Shown here: positions 24,313 to 32,620 of the stretch, one piece after another
How the letters are laid out: each line of letters starts with the position of its first letter
Numbering within the stretch: position 1 is the first letter of the stretch
Assembly (NCBI RefSeq): GCF_000160135.1
Contig: NZ_GG729936.1
Span: 1-64,000, forward strand
Source: Oribacterium sp. oral taxon 078 str. F0262
GTDB lineage: Bacteria > Bacillota > Clostridia > Lachnospirales > Lachnospiraceae
Reading direction: 5' to 3'
DNA length: 64,000 bases
Position numbers and translations under genes: made by a program
Notes under the pieces: model-generated
The model's input: only the letters and a program-made list of their open reading frames with translations
Told to the model about the DNA's origin: nothing
Databases searched by the model: none

Positions 24313-26961
24313 CTAGGCCTTCAGCTGCTCCTTCGCAATTTCCCGGGCCTTCTCCAGAGCCTCCGGGATTCTGCTCGTATCCTTTCCGCCGGCCTGCGCC
24401 ATATTCGGGCGTCCGCCCCCGCCTCCGCCGAGGATCGGGGCCACAGCCCGGATCAGTGCCCCGGCATCCGCGCCCTTCTTCACAGCCGAGTCCGCGGCAG
24501 TTGCCATGAGGCAGGGCTTTCCCCCCTTGTCCGACGCCAGGACGATAAACGCATCGGGATAGCGCTCCTTCAGCTGGTCTCCGAGCTCACGGAGAGAATT
24601 CCCGTCGGCGCCCTCCAGCGCCTTTGCGAGGAAGCTGACTCCGGAGATCTCTTCGACCGAAAGCTCTCCCATAGACTCCTTTGCAAGCTTCGCTCTGAGG
24701 CTCTCCGCCTCGGCCCGGCTGTCCTTTAACTCCTTTTCCAGGGCCAGGATTCTCTCCGAAAGATGCTTCGGCTCGGTCTTCAGAAGCTTTGCCGCCTCCC
24801 GGAGAAGCTCCTCCTCCTCCGAAAAATATGCCATGAGGTTTTCCGAGGTGAGCGCTTCGATCCTCCGGACACCGGAGGCGATCCCCTGCTCGGAGAGGAT
24901 CTTTAAGCCCTGGATCTCCGCGGTGTTTGCGACATGCGTCCCGCCGCAGAGCTCCTTTGAGAAGTCGCCGACGGAGACCACGCGGACCCTGTCTCCGTAT
25001 TTCTCTCCGAAAAGCGCGACCGCACCGGATTTCTTCGCGTCCTCCAGGCTCATCTCCTCCGTCTTCACCGGGGTGAGCTTCGAAATCTCCCGGTTCACGA
25101 TCTCTTCGACCTTCCGGATCTCCTCCTCCGTCAGAGCTTCAAAATGGGTAAAATCAAAGCGAAGGCGCTTGTCGTCGTAGTAAGCTCCGGCCTGCTCGAC
25201 ATGATTTCCCAGCACCTCCCGAAGCGCCTCATGGAGAAGGTGTGTAGCCGTGTGATTTCTCGCGGTCCTCTCCCGGCGTATAGGATCGACCCGGAGCTCC
25301 GCTTCCTCTCCCGCCTTGAGCATTCCGGAGCGCATGGTACCAATCTCAGCGATCTTCCCCCCCTGGAGATGAATCGTCTCCTCGACGGTGAAGTCTCCCT
25401 CTCCTCCCAAAATCGATCCCGTGTCTCCCACCTGTCCGCCCATCGTCGCGTAGAAGGGGGTCCTCTCCGTGAGAACCGCTCCTCTCTCCCCGTCCGTCAG
25501 GACATCCACGATTTCATCCTCCCCATCCTCCGGGGCGAGGCGCACAAGCGCGGTGATTTTCGATCGCTCCGTGAGGCTGTGATAGCCTGTAAACTCTGTC
25601 CGGAGCTTCGGGTCAAGCCTTTGATAGATATCGTCTCTCCCCATATAATTCGTGGATTTCCGGGCGGCCCTTGCGGTCTCCCGCTGCAGCCGCATCGCCT
25701 TCTGGAAGCCCTCCTCATCGATGCTCTGCCCCTTGTCCGAGAGAATCTCCCTCGTAAGATCCGGCGGAAAGCCGAAGGTATCATAGAGGCGGAAGGCGTC
25801 CTCACCGGACAGAACCTTCTCCCCCCTCTTCTTCATCTCTTCCTGAAGCTCTGAGAGAATCTCCAGCCCCTTGTCGATCGTATTCTGGAATCTCTCCTCC
25901 TCCTGCTCGATGACGCGGAGAATCATCTCCCTCTTCTCCTCGAGCTCCGGATAACCGTCCTTTGAGAGCTCGATCACCTTCTGAGAGAGCGCGGCCATGA
26001 AGCGGCCCTTGAGTCCGAGGATCTTTCCGTGTCGGGCGGCCCGCCGAAGCAGTCTCCGGAAGACATAGCCCCGTCCCTCATTGGAGGGCAGGATCCCGTC
26101 GGAGGCCATGAAGGTACAGCTCTTCACATGGTCCGCGATGATGCGGAAGGAGACATCCTTTTCCGGATCCTCCTCGTAGCGGCAGTGCGCGAGCGCTCCG
26201 ATCTCCTCCATCATCGCCCGGTTCGTATCGACATCAAAGAGGGAGAGCACGTCCTGACAGACGACCGCAAGCCGCTCCAGTCCCATGCCCGTATCGATGT
26301 TTTTATGCTCAAGCTCGGTATAGACGCCGTGTCCGTCATTATTGAACTGAGAAAAGACGATGTTCCAGACCTCCATAAAGCGGTCTCCCTCGCCTCCCAT
26401 GACATCCTCCGGTCCCGTGCCGTATTTTTCCCCGCGGTCATAGTAGATCTCCGAGCAGGGGCCGCAGGGGCCCGCTCCGTGCTCCCAGAAATTATCCTCT
26501 TTTCCGAAGCGGTAGATGCGCTCCGGGGCGATGCCGATCTCCTCCTTCCAGATCCGGAAGGCCTCGTCGTCATCCAGATAGACGGAGGGATAGAGCCGGT
26601 CCGCCGGTATCCCCACCCTCTCCGTCAGAAACTCCCAGGCCCAGTGAATCGCTTCCTCCTTAAAGTAATCTCCAAAGGAGAAATTGCCCAGCATCTCAAA
26701 GAAGGTGCCGTGCCTCGCGGTTTTCCCGATATTCTCGATATCCCCTGTGCGGATGCATTTCTGACAGGTAGTGACCCGCTTCCTGGGCGGGATCTCCTGC
26801 CCCGTGAAGTAGGGCTTCAGGGGGGCCATGCCGGAATTGATCAGAAGGAGGCTTTTATCATTGTGGGGGACCAGAGAAAAGCTCTTCATCCTGAGGTGCT
26901 GCTTCTCCTCAAAAAATTCAAGAAACATCCGCCTCAGCTCATTGACGCCGTATTTTTGCAT
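24313..26961 (-). CDS. alaS: Alanyl-tRNA synthetase
   Basis: Class II synthetase of 882 aa, full length for the family. The N-terminal catalytic domain begins YGVNELRRMFLEFFEEKQHL and SLLLINSGMAPLKPYFTG. The editing domain shows HTATHLLHEALREVLG (about 568) and CGGTHVANTAEIQGLKI (about 670). The C-terminal DHHA1/C-Ala domain has GGGGGGRPNMAQAGGKD near 850. The ATG follows GGAAAGGAAG and has its own promoter. No T-box leader is visible in the 67-bp upstream gap. Confidence 0.96.
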   Translation of the reverse strand: MQKYGVNELRRMFLEFFEEKQHLRMKSFSLVPHNDKSLLLINSGMAPLKPYFTGQEIPPRKRVTTCQKCIRTGDIENIGKTARHGTFFEMLGNFSFGDYFKEEAIHWAWEFLTERVGIPADRLYPSVYLDDDEAFRIWKEEIGIAPERIYRFGKEDNFWEHGAGPCGPCSEIYYDRGEKYGTGPEDVMGGEGDRFMEVWNIVFSQFNNDGHGVYTELEHKNIDTGMGLERLAVVCQDVLSLFDVDTNRAMMEEIGALAHCRYEEDPEKDVSFRIIADHVKSCTFMASDGILPSNEGRGYVFRRLLRRAARHGKILGLKGRFMAALSQKVIELSKDGYPELEEKREMILRVIEQEEERFQNTIDKGLEILSELQEEMKKRGEKVLSGEDAFRLYDTFGFPPDLTREILSDKGQSIDEEGFQKAMRLQRETARAARKSTNYMGRDDIYQRLDPKLRTEFTGYHSLTERSKITALVRLAPEDGEDEIVDVLTDGERGAVLTERTPFYATMGGQVGDTGSILGGEGDFTVEETIHLQGGKIAEIGTMRSGMLKAGEEAELRVDPIRRERTARNHTATHLLHEALREVLGNHVEQAGAYYDDKRLRFDFTHFEALTEEEIRKVEEIVNREISKLTPVKTEEMSLEDAKKSGAVALFGEKYGDRVRVVSVGDFSKELCGGTHVANTAEIQGLKILSEQGIASGVRRIEALTSENLMAYFSEEEELLREAAKLLKTEPKHLSERILALEKELKDSRAEAESLRAKLAKESMGELSVEEISGVSFLAKALEGADGNSLRELGDQLKERYPDAFIVLASDKGGKPCLMATAADSAVKKGADAGALIRAVAPILGGGGGGRPNMAQAGGKDTSRIPEALEKAREIAKEQLKA

Positions 26962-26996
26962 TTCCCAATCTTCCTTTCCATAGACATTCCATGGGG

Positions 26997-27025
26997 ATTA
27001 TACTTTTCCGGGAGATCCTGCGCAA
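26997..27025 (-). promoter_or_regulatory. Promoter of alaS
   Basis: -35 TTGCGC (27020-27025), 17-bp spacer, -10 TATAAT (26997-27002) on the minus strand. The leader is short, about 30 nt. Confidence 0.75.
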
Positions 27026-27028
27026 GCC

Positions 27029-27574
27029 CTAGTCTGAAAGCTTGTCCAAAATCTCATAGCAGCGCTCCCGCGTGAGCTCCGTGTACTTCTTCAGGTAGTC
27101 GATATTCTCGGTGCTCCCGCTCTTTTTCTCGCTGAGCTCCTTCTTTGCATCCTGCGCGCGCTCGAGGAGGAAGCGGCTCTGCTCGATCTGGAAGTCCTCC
27201 CTCTCCTTGCCGTAGAGCTCTCCGGAGACATCGGAGGCAATCTGCCGCATCTTGGCGTCCCAGATTTCGGAGATCCTCTGCCTCCTCTCCCGGAGGGATG
27301 TCCCTCCCTTTTGGGAGAGAAGCTCCTCCGTCTCCCGATCCAGCTCAAAGAGCTCCCGCTGAAAGCGCTTCTTCGGGCTCTCGCGGGGATCGGACTCCCT
27401 CGTCTCCTCCCCCGAAAGCATCAGCGGTGCCGTCCCCTCCTCGCCCTGCCTCCCCTGTGCCCCTCTCTCGTCGTAGCGGCGGAGCTGCTCTCTGAGATAA
27501 AGGCGGAAGAAAAGACTCGACAGCACGCAGAATATCATTAAAAGCACGATTCCGACCGCCGCTTTCCTGTTCAA
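27029..27574 (-). CDS. Small exported or membrane-anchored protein, LprI-like C-terminus (unknown)
   Basis: 181 residues. An N-terminal hydrophobic helix (AAVGIVLLMIFCVLSSLFF) works as a signal anchor, followed by a charged coiled-coil-like region rich in Arg/Glu. The C-terminal third (FQIEQSRFLLERAQDAKKEL, then YTELTRERCYEILDKL) recalls the 'aW...R..a.....Y......TR.RC..L' pattern of LprI/DUF1311-type extracytoplasmic domains, but the match is weak. It lies between livF (55 bp upstream) and alaS, on the same strand. I assign no function. Confidence 0.55.
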   Translation of the reverse strand: MNRKAAVGIVLLMIFCVLSSLFFRLYLREQLRRYDERGAQGRQGEEGTAPLMLSGEETRESDPRESPKKRFQRELFELDRETEELLSQKGGTSLRERRQRISEIWDAKMRQIASDVSGELYGKEREDFQIEQSRFLLERAQDAKKELSEKKSGSTENIDYLKKYTELTRERCYEILDKLSD

Positions 27575-27629
27575 GCATCCTCCCTTCCGCTCCCCGGGAA
27601 AAGCATCCGAAAAAACGATCCGGAAAAAC

Positions 27630-28343
27630 TCACTCCGAGAGATAAGCTGCCTTTACCCTCTCATCCCGGAGAAGCTCCGACGCCTTCCCCTCGATCGTGA
27701 TCCTCCCCGTCTCGAGCACATAGGCGCGGTCTGCGATCGAGAGCGCCTTTGCGGCATTTTGCTCGACGAGAAGCACCGTCACCCCGGAAGCGTGGATCTT
27801 CTCTATGATCGAAAAGATCTCATTGACATAGATCGGGGAAAGGCCCATCGAGGGCTCATCCATAACGAGCATCTCCGGCTTTGACATGAGTGCCCTTCCC
27901 ATCGCGAGCATCTGCTGCTCCCCGCCGGAGAGCGTCCCCGCCATCTGCTGCTTTCGCTCGAGAAGCCTCGGAAAATGCTGATAGATCATCGAAAGACTCT
28001 CCTCGATCTCGGATTTCTTCTTCCTTGTATAGGCGCCAAGCATCAGATTCTGATAGACGCTGAGGCTCGAAAAGACGCGCCTCCCCTCGGGGACGTGGGC
28101 AAGTCCCTGCCGAACGAGCGTATAGCCCGGGGCCCTCGTGATCTCCTTTCCCTTGTAGAGCACCCTTCCTCCCCGGGACGGGATCAGTCCCGTAATGGTC
28201 TGAAGCGTGCTCGTCTTTCCCGCGCCGTTTGCGCCGATCAGGCTGACGATCTCGCCCCTGTTCACATGGAAGGAAATCCCCTTCAGCGCCTGAATCACGC
28301 CGTAGCAAAGCTCCAGATTCTCCACCTCCAAAATCGCGCTCAT
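27630..28343 (-). CDS. livF: Branched-chain amino acid ABC transporter ATP-binding protein LivF
   Basis: Start MSAILEVENLELCYG at 28343 after GGAGGAG, 10 bp past livG. Walker A GANGAGKTSTL (about 38-48), signature GTLSGGEQQMLAMGRALMS, Walker B MLVMDEPSMGLSP and switch LLVEQN are all intact. The 'LVEQNA' switch and 237-residue length are typical of LivF. Second ATPase of the LivHMGF importer, and the last gene of the liv operon. Confidence 0.92.
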   Translation of the reverse strand: MSAILEVENLELCYGVIQALKGISFHVNRGEIVSLIGANGAGKTSTLQTITGLIPSRGGRVLYKGKEITRAPGYTLVRQGLAHVPEGRRVFSSLSVYQNLMLGAYTRKKKSEIEESLSMIYQHFPRLLERKQQMAGTLSGGEQQMLAMGRALMSKPEMLVMDEPSMGLSPIYVNEIFSIIEKIHASGVTVLLVEQNAAKALSIADRAYVLETGRITIEGKASELLRDERVKAAYLSE

Positions 28344-28353
28344 CTCTCCTCCT

Positions 28354-29112
28354 TCATTCCCCAAGATATGCCTTCACAACCTCGGGGTCGTGGAGAACCT
28401 CCGCGGTCTCTCCCTGCTTCAGAACCTGCCCGAAATTCAGGACGGTCAGACGGTCGCAGATGCCGCTCACGAGCTTCATGTCGTGCTCGATCAAAAGGAT
28501 GGTCATGTCGAAGCGGTCCCGCACGAGACGGATCGTCCCCATAAGCTCCTCCGTCTCATTGGGATTCATGCCCGCGGCGGGCTCATCCAGAAGCAGAAGC
28601 TTCGGCCCCGTCGCAAGCGCCCTTGCGATCTCGAGCTTTCTCTGCTTCCCGTAGGGGAGATTTCCCGCACGGCAGTCCGAAACCTCCGAGAGCTCAAAGA
28701 CGGAGAGAAGCTCCTCCGCTCTTTTGTCCATCTCCTTCTCCTGCCTGAAGTAGCGCGGCGTATGAAGAACAGCGTCCAGGAGGGAATAGGGAAAATGATG
28801 GTAAAAGCCCGCCTTGACATTATCGAGCACGCTGAGCTGATGGAAGAGCCGGATATTCTGGAAGGTCCTCGCGATGCCCCTTTGATTGATCTCGACACAG
28901 CTCTTTCCGGCGATGTTCTCGCCGTCCAGGAGGATTCTGCCGCTCTCCGGACGGTAGACACCGGTCAGAAGGTTGAAAATCGTGGTTTTCCCCGCGCCGT
29001 TTGGCCCGATCAGGCCATAGAGCTCCCTTTTCTCGATCTCGATATGAAAATCATCCACGGCCTTCAGTCCCCCGAAGGAGATGCCGAGCGCCTCTGCCTT
29101 TAAAACCGCCAT
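28354..29112 (-). CDS. livG: Branched-chain amino acid ABC transporter ATP-binding protein LivG
   Basis: 252 residues: Walker A GPNGAGKTTIFNLLTG, the LivG-typical INQRGIARTFQNIRLF, signature NLPYGKQRKLEIARAL (the degenerate 'YGxQR' form usual in LivG), Walker B LLLLDEPAAGMNPNE and switch LLIEHDM. One base separates it from livM. Confidence 0.92.
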   Translation of the reverse strand: MAVLKAEALGISFGGLKAVDDFHIEIEKRELYGLIGPNGAGKTTIFNLLTGVYRPESGRILLDGENIAGKSCVEINQRGIARTFQNIRLFHQLSVLDNVKAGFYHHFPYSLLDAVLHTPRYFRQEKEMDKRAEELLSVFELSEVSDCRAGNLPYGKQRKLEIARALATGPKLLLLDEPAAGMNPNETEELMGTIRLVRDRFDMTILLIEHDMKLVSGICDRLTVLNFGQVLKQGETAEVLHDPEVVKAYLGE

Positions 29113-29113
29113 A

Positions 29114-30190
29114 TCAGGAGACCTCCCTTCCGTCCTTCCCCCTCCCGCGAAGCCGGAGAAGAAGCTCCCTCCGGAAGGAAAGAAAGCTTGGAGAAGAGGT
29201 GAAAAGCATCATGAGAATCAGGACAACCGCATAGATCAGCATGCGGTAGTCGTTCAGGGAGCGGAGGAGCTCCGGAAGCAGGGTCAGGAGCACGGCGGCA
29301 ATGACAGAGCCCCGCATGTTTCCGATCCCGCCGAGGACCACAAAGACGAGAATCATGATGGACTGATTGTAGCCGAAGTTCTTCGGAAGAGCCTGCAGGG
29401 AGCTCAGATTATGGGCATAGAGCACCCCCGCCGCGCCGGCGATAGCCGCGGAAATCGTGAAGGCAAGAAGCTTAAGCCGCGCGGCATCGAGACCGATGGA
29501 TTCCGCGGCGATTCGATTGTCCCGGACCGCCGCAATGGCCCGGCCGGTCCTGGAATTCATGAGCCGGAGCACAAGAAAAAGCGAGAGGAGGAGCAGGATG
29601 ATCCCGACCGTAAAATTCGAAAGCTTCGGGGTCCCGGTGATCCCCTGCGCTCCCTTAATGATGATCCTCCCGCCGCCTGCAAGCTTAAGCGCAGCTCCAT
29701 CCTTCAGGGAAAAGTGTGCCCCCCTCTCGTCCACGCCGAAGTAGAGGGCATTGATCAGGTTTTTGATGATCTCCCCGAAGGCGAGCGTCACGATCGCGAG
29801 GTAGTCTCCCTTCAGGCGGAGCACCGGGATTCCGATCAGAAAACCGAATACCGCCGCAGAAAGCGCGCCGATCACGATCGCAAGGAAAAGGCAGAGCCCG
29901 TTTGGAAGCCCCTGTCCCTTCATCAGCATCGAAAAGCTCGCCGAGCTGAAGGCCCCGATGCACATGAAGCCCGCGTGCCCGAGGGAGAGCTCCCCGGAGA
30001 TCCCGACCACAAGATTCAGGCTCAGCGCCATGATGGAATAGATGCAAAGGGGCACCAAAAGTCCCTTAAAGAGGGAGCCCGCCGCGCCGCTTCTCAAAAA
30101 AAGCTCCGCCGCGAGATAGGCAGCGAGAATCATGGCATAGCTCGCCATATCGCTCTGAAAGATCTTTTTTCTTCGACCGTTTCCGTTCAT
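29114..30190 (-). CDS. livM: Branched-chain amino acid ABC transporter permease LivM
   Basis: 358 residues with eight or more hydrophobic segments. LCIYSIMALSLNLVVGISGE and LSLGHAGFMCIGAF are the LivM/LivH family signature, and GDYLAIVTLAFGEIIKNLIN is the cytoplasmic EAA-like loop contacting the ATPases. Forms the channel with LivH. The start at 30190 has a poor Shine-Dalgarno, suggesting coupling to livH 9 bp upstream. Confidence 0.9.
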   Translation of the reverse strand: MNGNGRRKKIFQSDMASYAMILAAYLAAELFLRSGAAGSLFKGLLVPLCIYSIMALSLNLVVGISGELSLGHAGFMCIGAFSSASFSMLMKGQGLPNGLCLFLAIVIGALSAAVFGFLIGIPVLRLKGDYLAIVTLAFGEIIKNLINALYFGVDERGAHFSLKDGAALKLAGGGRIIIKGAQGITGTPKLSNFTVGIILLLLSLFLVLRLMNSRTGRAIAAVRDNRIAAESIGLDAARLKLLAFTISAAIAGAAGVLYAHNLSSLQALPKNFGYNQSIMILVFVVLGGIGNMRGSVIAAVLLTLLPELLRSLNDYRMLIYAVVLILMMLFTSSPSFLSFRRELLLRLRGRGKDGREVS

Positions 30191-30199
30191 CGCTGCACC

Positions 30200-31084
30200 C
30201 TACACCTTCTCCGTGATCTTCTTCCCCAGGATTCCGCTGGGCTTCACAAGAAGCACCAGGATGAGGACGGAAAACACAATCGCATCGGAAAGCTTGGAGG
30301 AAATATAGGCCTTCGAGAGATTCTCCAAAATCCCCAGAATCACTCCACCGAGAAAGGCCCCGGGTATGGAACCGATCCCCCCCAGCACCGCGGCGACAAA
30401 GGCCTTGATTCCGGGCATCGCCCCTGTCGTCGGTGTCAGGCTGGGATAGGCGGAGCAAAGGAGGATGCCCGCCACTGCGGCGAGGGCCGAGCCGATCGCA
30501 AAGGTCATCGCGATCGTCGCATTGACATTGACGCCCATGAGCGTGGCTGCCCCCTTGTCCTCGGAGACCGCGAGCATCGCCTGTCCCGCCTTCGTGCGGT
30601 GGACAAAGAGGAGAAGTCCCGCCGCGACGATAAGTCCCGTCAGTATCGTCGCTATGGTCTCTCCCGGAATCGTGAGCGCGCCTCCGGCAAGATGCAGAGG
30701 CTTAATCGGGATAAAAGACTGGAAGCTCTTCGGATTCGCGCCAAAGATAAGGAGGGCGAGATTTTGCAGGAGGTAGGAGACGCCGATCGCCGTGATCAAA
30801 ACGGCGAGAGAATTCGCCCCGCGAAGCGGCTTATAGGCGATCCGCTCCGTCAGAATACCCGTGAGCGTACAGACGATGACGGCGAGAAGCGCCGAGGCCG
30901 GAATCGGAAGGCCGAGGCTGTTGAACGCGATAAACGCTGTATAGGCTCCCAGCATAAGGATGTCGCCGTGCGCAAAATTCAGCATCTTCGCGATGCCGTA
31001 CACCATCGTATAGCCGAGTGCGATGATGGCATAGACCGCTCCCAGGCTGATGCCGTTCAGCAAATAAGAAAAAAAACTCATCAT
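30200..31084 (-). CDS. livH: Branched-chain amino acid ABC transporter permease LivH
   Basis: Start chosen at MMSFFSYLLNGISLGAVYAI (31084), because the preceding frame codes through a hairpin and has no membrane-like character. About 294 residues, eight helices; family signature YTMVYGIAKMLNFAHGDILM near residues 28-47 and LGGIGSIPGAFLGGVILG near the C-terminus. Partner of LivM in the inner channel. Confidence 0.9.
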   Translation of the reverse strand: MMSFFSYLLNGISLGAVYAIIALGYTMVYGIAKMLNFAHGDILMLGAYTAFIAFNSLGLPIPASALLAVIVCTLTGILTERIAYKPLRGANSLAVLITAIGVSYLLQNLALLIFGANPKSFQSFIPIKPLHLAGGALTIPGETIATILTGLIVAAGLLLFVHRTKAGQAMLAVSEDKGAATLMGVNVNATIAMTFAIGSALAAVAGILLCSAYPSLTPTTGAMPGIKAFVAAVLGGIGSIPGAFLGGVILGILENLSKAYISSKLSDAIVFSVLILVLLVKPSGILGKKITEKV

Positions 31085-31139
31085 GGATACGTCCCCCTCC
31101 GATGCACTCTGCCGCGCCCCCGGAGCGGGGCAGAGTCTG

Positions 31140-31170
31140 AAAAAAAGGGCAGCCACTTAGCAGCCCTTTT
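31140..31170 (-). terminator. Intercistronic terminator between livJ and livH
   Basis: The arms AAAAGGGC and GCCCTTTT pair around GC-rich inner pairs, and the minus strand continues with T residues. A second GC-rich hairpin (ACTCTGCC / GGCAGAGT, 31106-31136) lies just after it. A leaky terminator here would favour the binding protein over the membrane genes. Confidence 0.65.
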
Positions 31171-31206
31171 CTCCCTTTTCATAAATCCGCAAAAACTATG
31201 CCTTTT

Positions 31207-32388
31207 TTATTCCGCAGAGACATAGCTTCCGTTTTCGACCCGCACAGCCTTCGGCTCCTTATCCACATCCCCCTCCGCGCTCCAGCGCATTCCGGATCCC
31301 GTGAGCCCGTCGAGCTGGATCTCCGTCATCCCCTTCTCCAGCCCGTCGCCGATCTCGGAGACAGACAGGGAGGGCTTTAAATCCTCCTTCTCCGCCGCCG
31401 CCTTGATGGCATAGACCGCGTCATAGGCGTCTGCCGCAAACTGAATCGGCGTATCTCCGTACTGCGCCTCATAGCTTTTTACGAAATTCTTTGTCCGCTC
31501 ATCCTCCGCGTCCGCCGAATACGGAGTGAGGAGCATCAGTCCCTCCGCGAGGGAGCTGTCAAAATTCTCGACATCCAGAAGTCCGTCCATCCCGTCGCAG
31601 CCGAAGAAAATCGGCTTGTAGCCCATGGTATTCGCCTGCTTCAGCACGAGAGCCGCCTCGGTATAGTAGAAGGGCAGGAAGACGAGATCCGCACCGGCAT
31701 CCCTCAATTTCTGGAGCTGCGTGGAAAAATCCTTGTTGGAGTCCGCCGTGAACTGCTGATCCTCCGTGAGCTCTATTCCCTGCTTTTTGGCCTCCTCCAC
31801 AAAGGCATCGCGGATGCCGGAGGAGTAGACATCAGAGGAATCATAGAGGACGCCGACCTTCTTCCCCAGCTTATGCTCTCCGATATACTGTGCGGACTTC
31901 GTGCCCTGCGCCGGATCCGAAAAGCAAACCCGGAAGACATTCTTCGGCGCCGTGCATTCCACCGCGGAACCGGTCGGAGTCAGAACAAAGAGATTATCGG
32001 CCTCCGCCTCGCTGCCGACCGCGATCGTGGGGGCAGAAGTCGTCGGTCCCACCAGGACCTGCATGCCCCAGTCCTTTAAGCTGTTGAAAGCATTGACCGC
32101 CTTCTCCTGATCATGCTCATCATCGGCCTTCTTGAATTCAATCTGATAGCCGTTGATCCCGCCCTTTTCATTGATTTCCTTCACCGCGAGCTCCGCGCCG
32201 TTTGCAACGGCATTGCCGTAGACGGCCGCCCCGCCGCTGAGAGGTCCCTCTGCACCGATCTTCCACTTCGCGCTTCCGCCCGCCGCCTTCTCCGAAGCTG
32301 TGCTCTCGGACTTTGCGCCGGAAGAAGCGCAGGCCGTGAGCGACAGAAGCATCGCCGCCGCAAGAAGCATACTGCTCTGCTTTTTCAT
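31207..32388 (-). CDS. livJ: Branched-chain amino acid ABC transporter substrate-binding lipoprotein
   Basis: Start MKKQSSMLLAAAMLLSLTAC at 32388, with lipobox LTAC. Type I periplasmic-binding fold (Peripla_BP_6): KWKIGAEGPLSGGAAVYGNA, ELAVKEINEKGGINGYQIEF, VLVGPTTSAPTIAVGSEAEA and KKVGVLYDSSDVYSSGIRDA. About 393 aa. It captures Leu/Ile/Val-type ligands outside the membrane for LivHMGF. Exact ligand specificity is not readable from sequence. Confidence 0.92.
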   Translation of the reverse strand: MKKQSSMLLAAAMLLSLTACASSGAKSESTASEKAAGGSAKWKIGAEGPLSGGAAVYGNAVANGAELAVKEINEKGGINGYQIEFKKADDEHDQEKAVNAFNSLKDWGMQVLVGPTTSAPTIAVGSEAEADNLFVLTPTGSAVECTAPKNVFRVCFSDPAQGTKSAQYIGEHKLGKKVGVLYDSSDVYSSGIRDAFVEEAKKQGIELTEDQQFTADSNKDFSTQLQKLRDAGADLVFLPFYYTEAALVLKQANTMGYKPIFFGCDGMDGLLDVENFDSSLAEGLMLLTPYSADAEDERTKNFVKSYEAQYGDTPIQFAADAYDAVYAIKAAAEKEDLKPSLSVSEIGDGLEKGMTEIQLDGLTGSGMRWSAEGDVDKEPKAVRVENGSYVSAE

Positions 32389-32466
32389 ACTCTCTATCCC
32401 TCCGCTTATCTCCCGCATCCCTCCCCGGGATGCCGCTTCTTCGCCGGGGCGTAAAGAGCCGCCCCG

Positions 32467-32479
32467 CTTAAGTCTTAAG
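32467..32479. promoter_or_regulatory. Candidate operator at the liv promoter
   Basis: CTTAAG-T-CTTAAG, a perfect 6-1-6 inverted repeat that is also a direct repeat, starting two or three bases past the -10 on the transcribed side. The position suits a repressor, but no known regulator motif is assigned. Confidence 0.5.
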
Positions 32480-32481
32480 GT

Positions 32482-32509
32482 ATTATAACAAAGCGGCGGG
32501 CCCTGTCAA
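32482..32509 (-). promoter_or_regulatory. Promoter of the liv operon
   Basis: Perfect -35 TTGACA (32504-32509) and perfect -10 TATAAT (32482-32487) on the minus strand, with a 16-bp spacer. Directly upstream is an unusually AT-rich stretch (32510-32575) that could act as an UP element. Leader to livJ about 85 nt. Confidence 0.88.
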
Positions 32510-32620
32510 TTCTTTTTATAACCAAATATGAATTTATATTGAATATATATAACTTTCAGGAATATCAGCTATTTTTCGGAGCCTCGTCCATCGTCGAAAA
32601 AAGGCGAAGACCAAGCTTTC

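Noticed and set aside
26962-27028. T-box riboswitch before alaS (and before leuS at 44305-44365)
   Set aside because: The gaps are too short and lack the TGGNACC-type antiterminator; ordinary promoters lie there instead.
29081-31225. Plus-strand open frame of 714 codons
   Set aside because: Antisense shadow of livM and livH; composition is extremely charged and non-protein-like.
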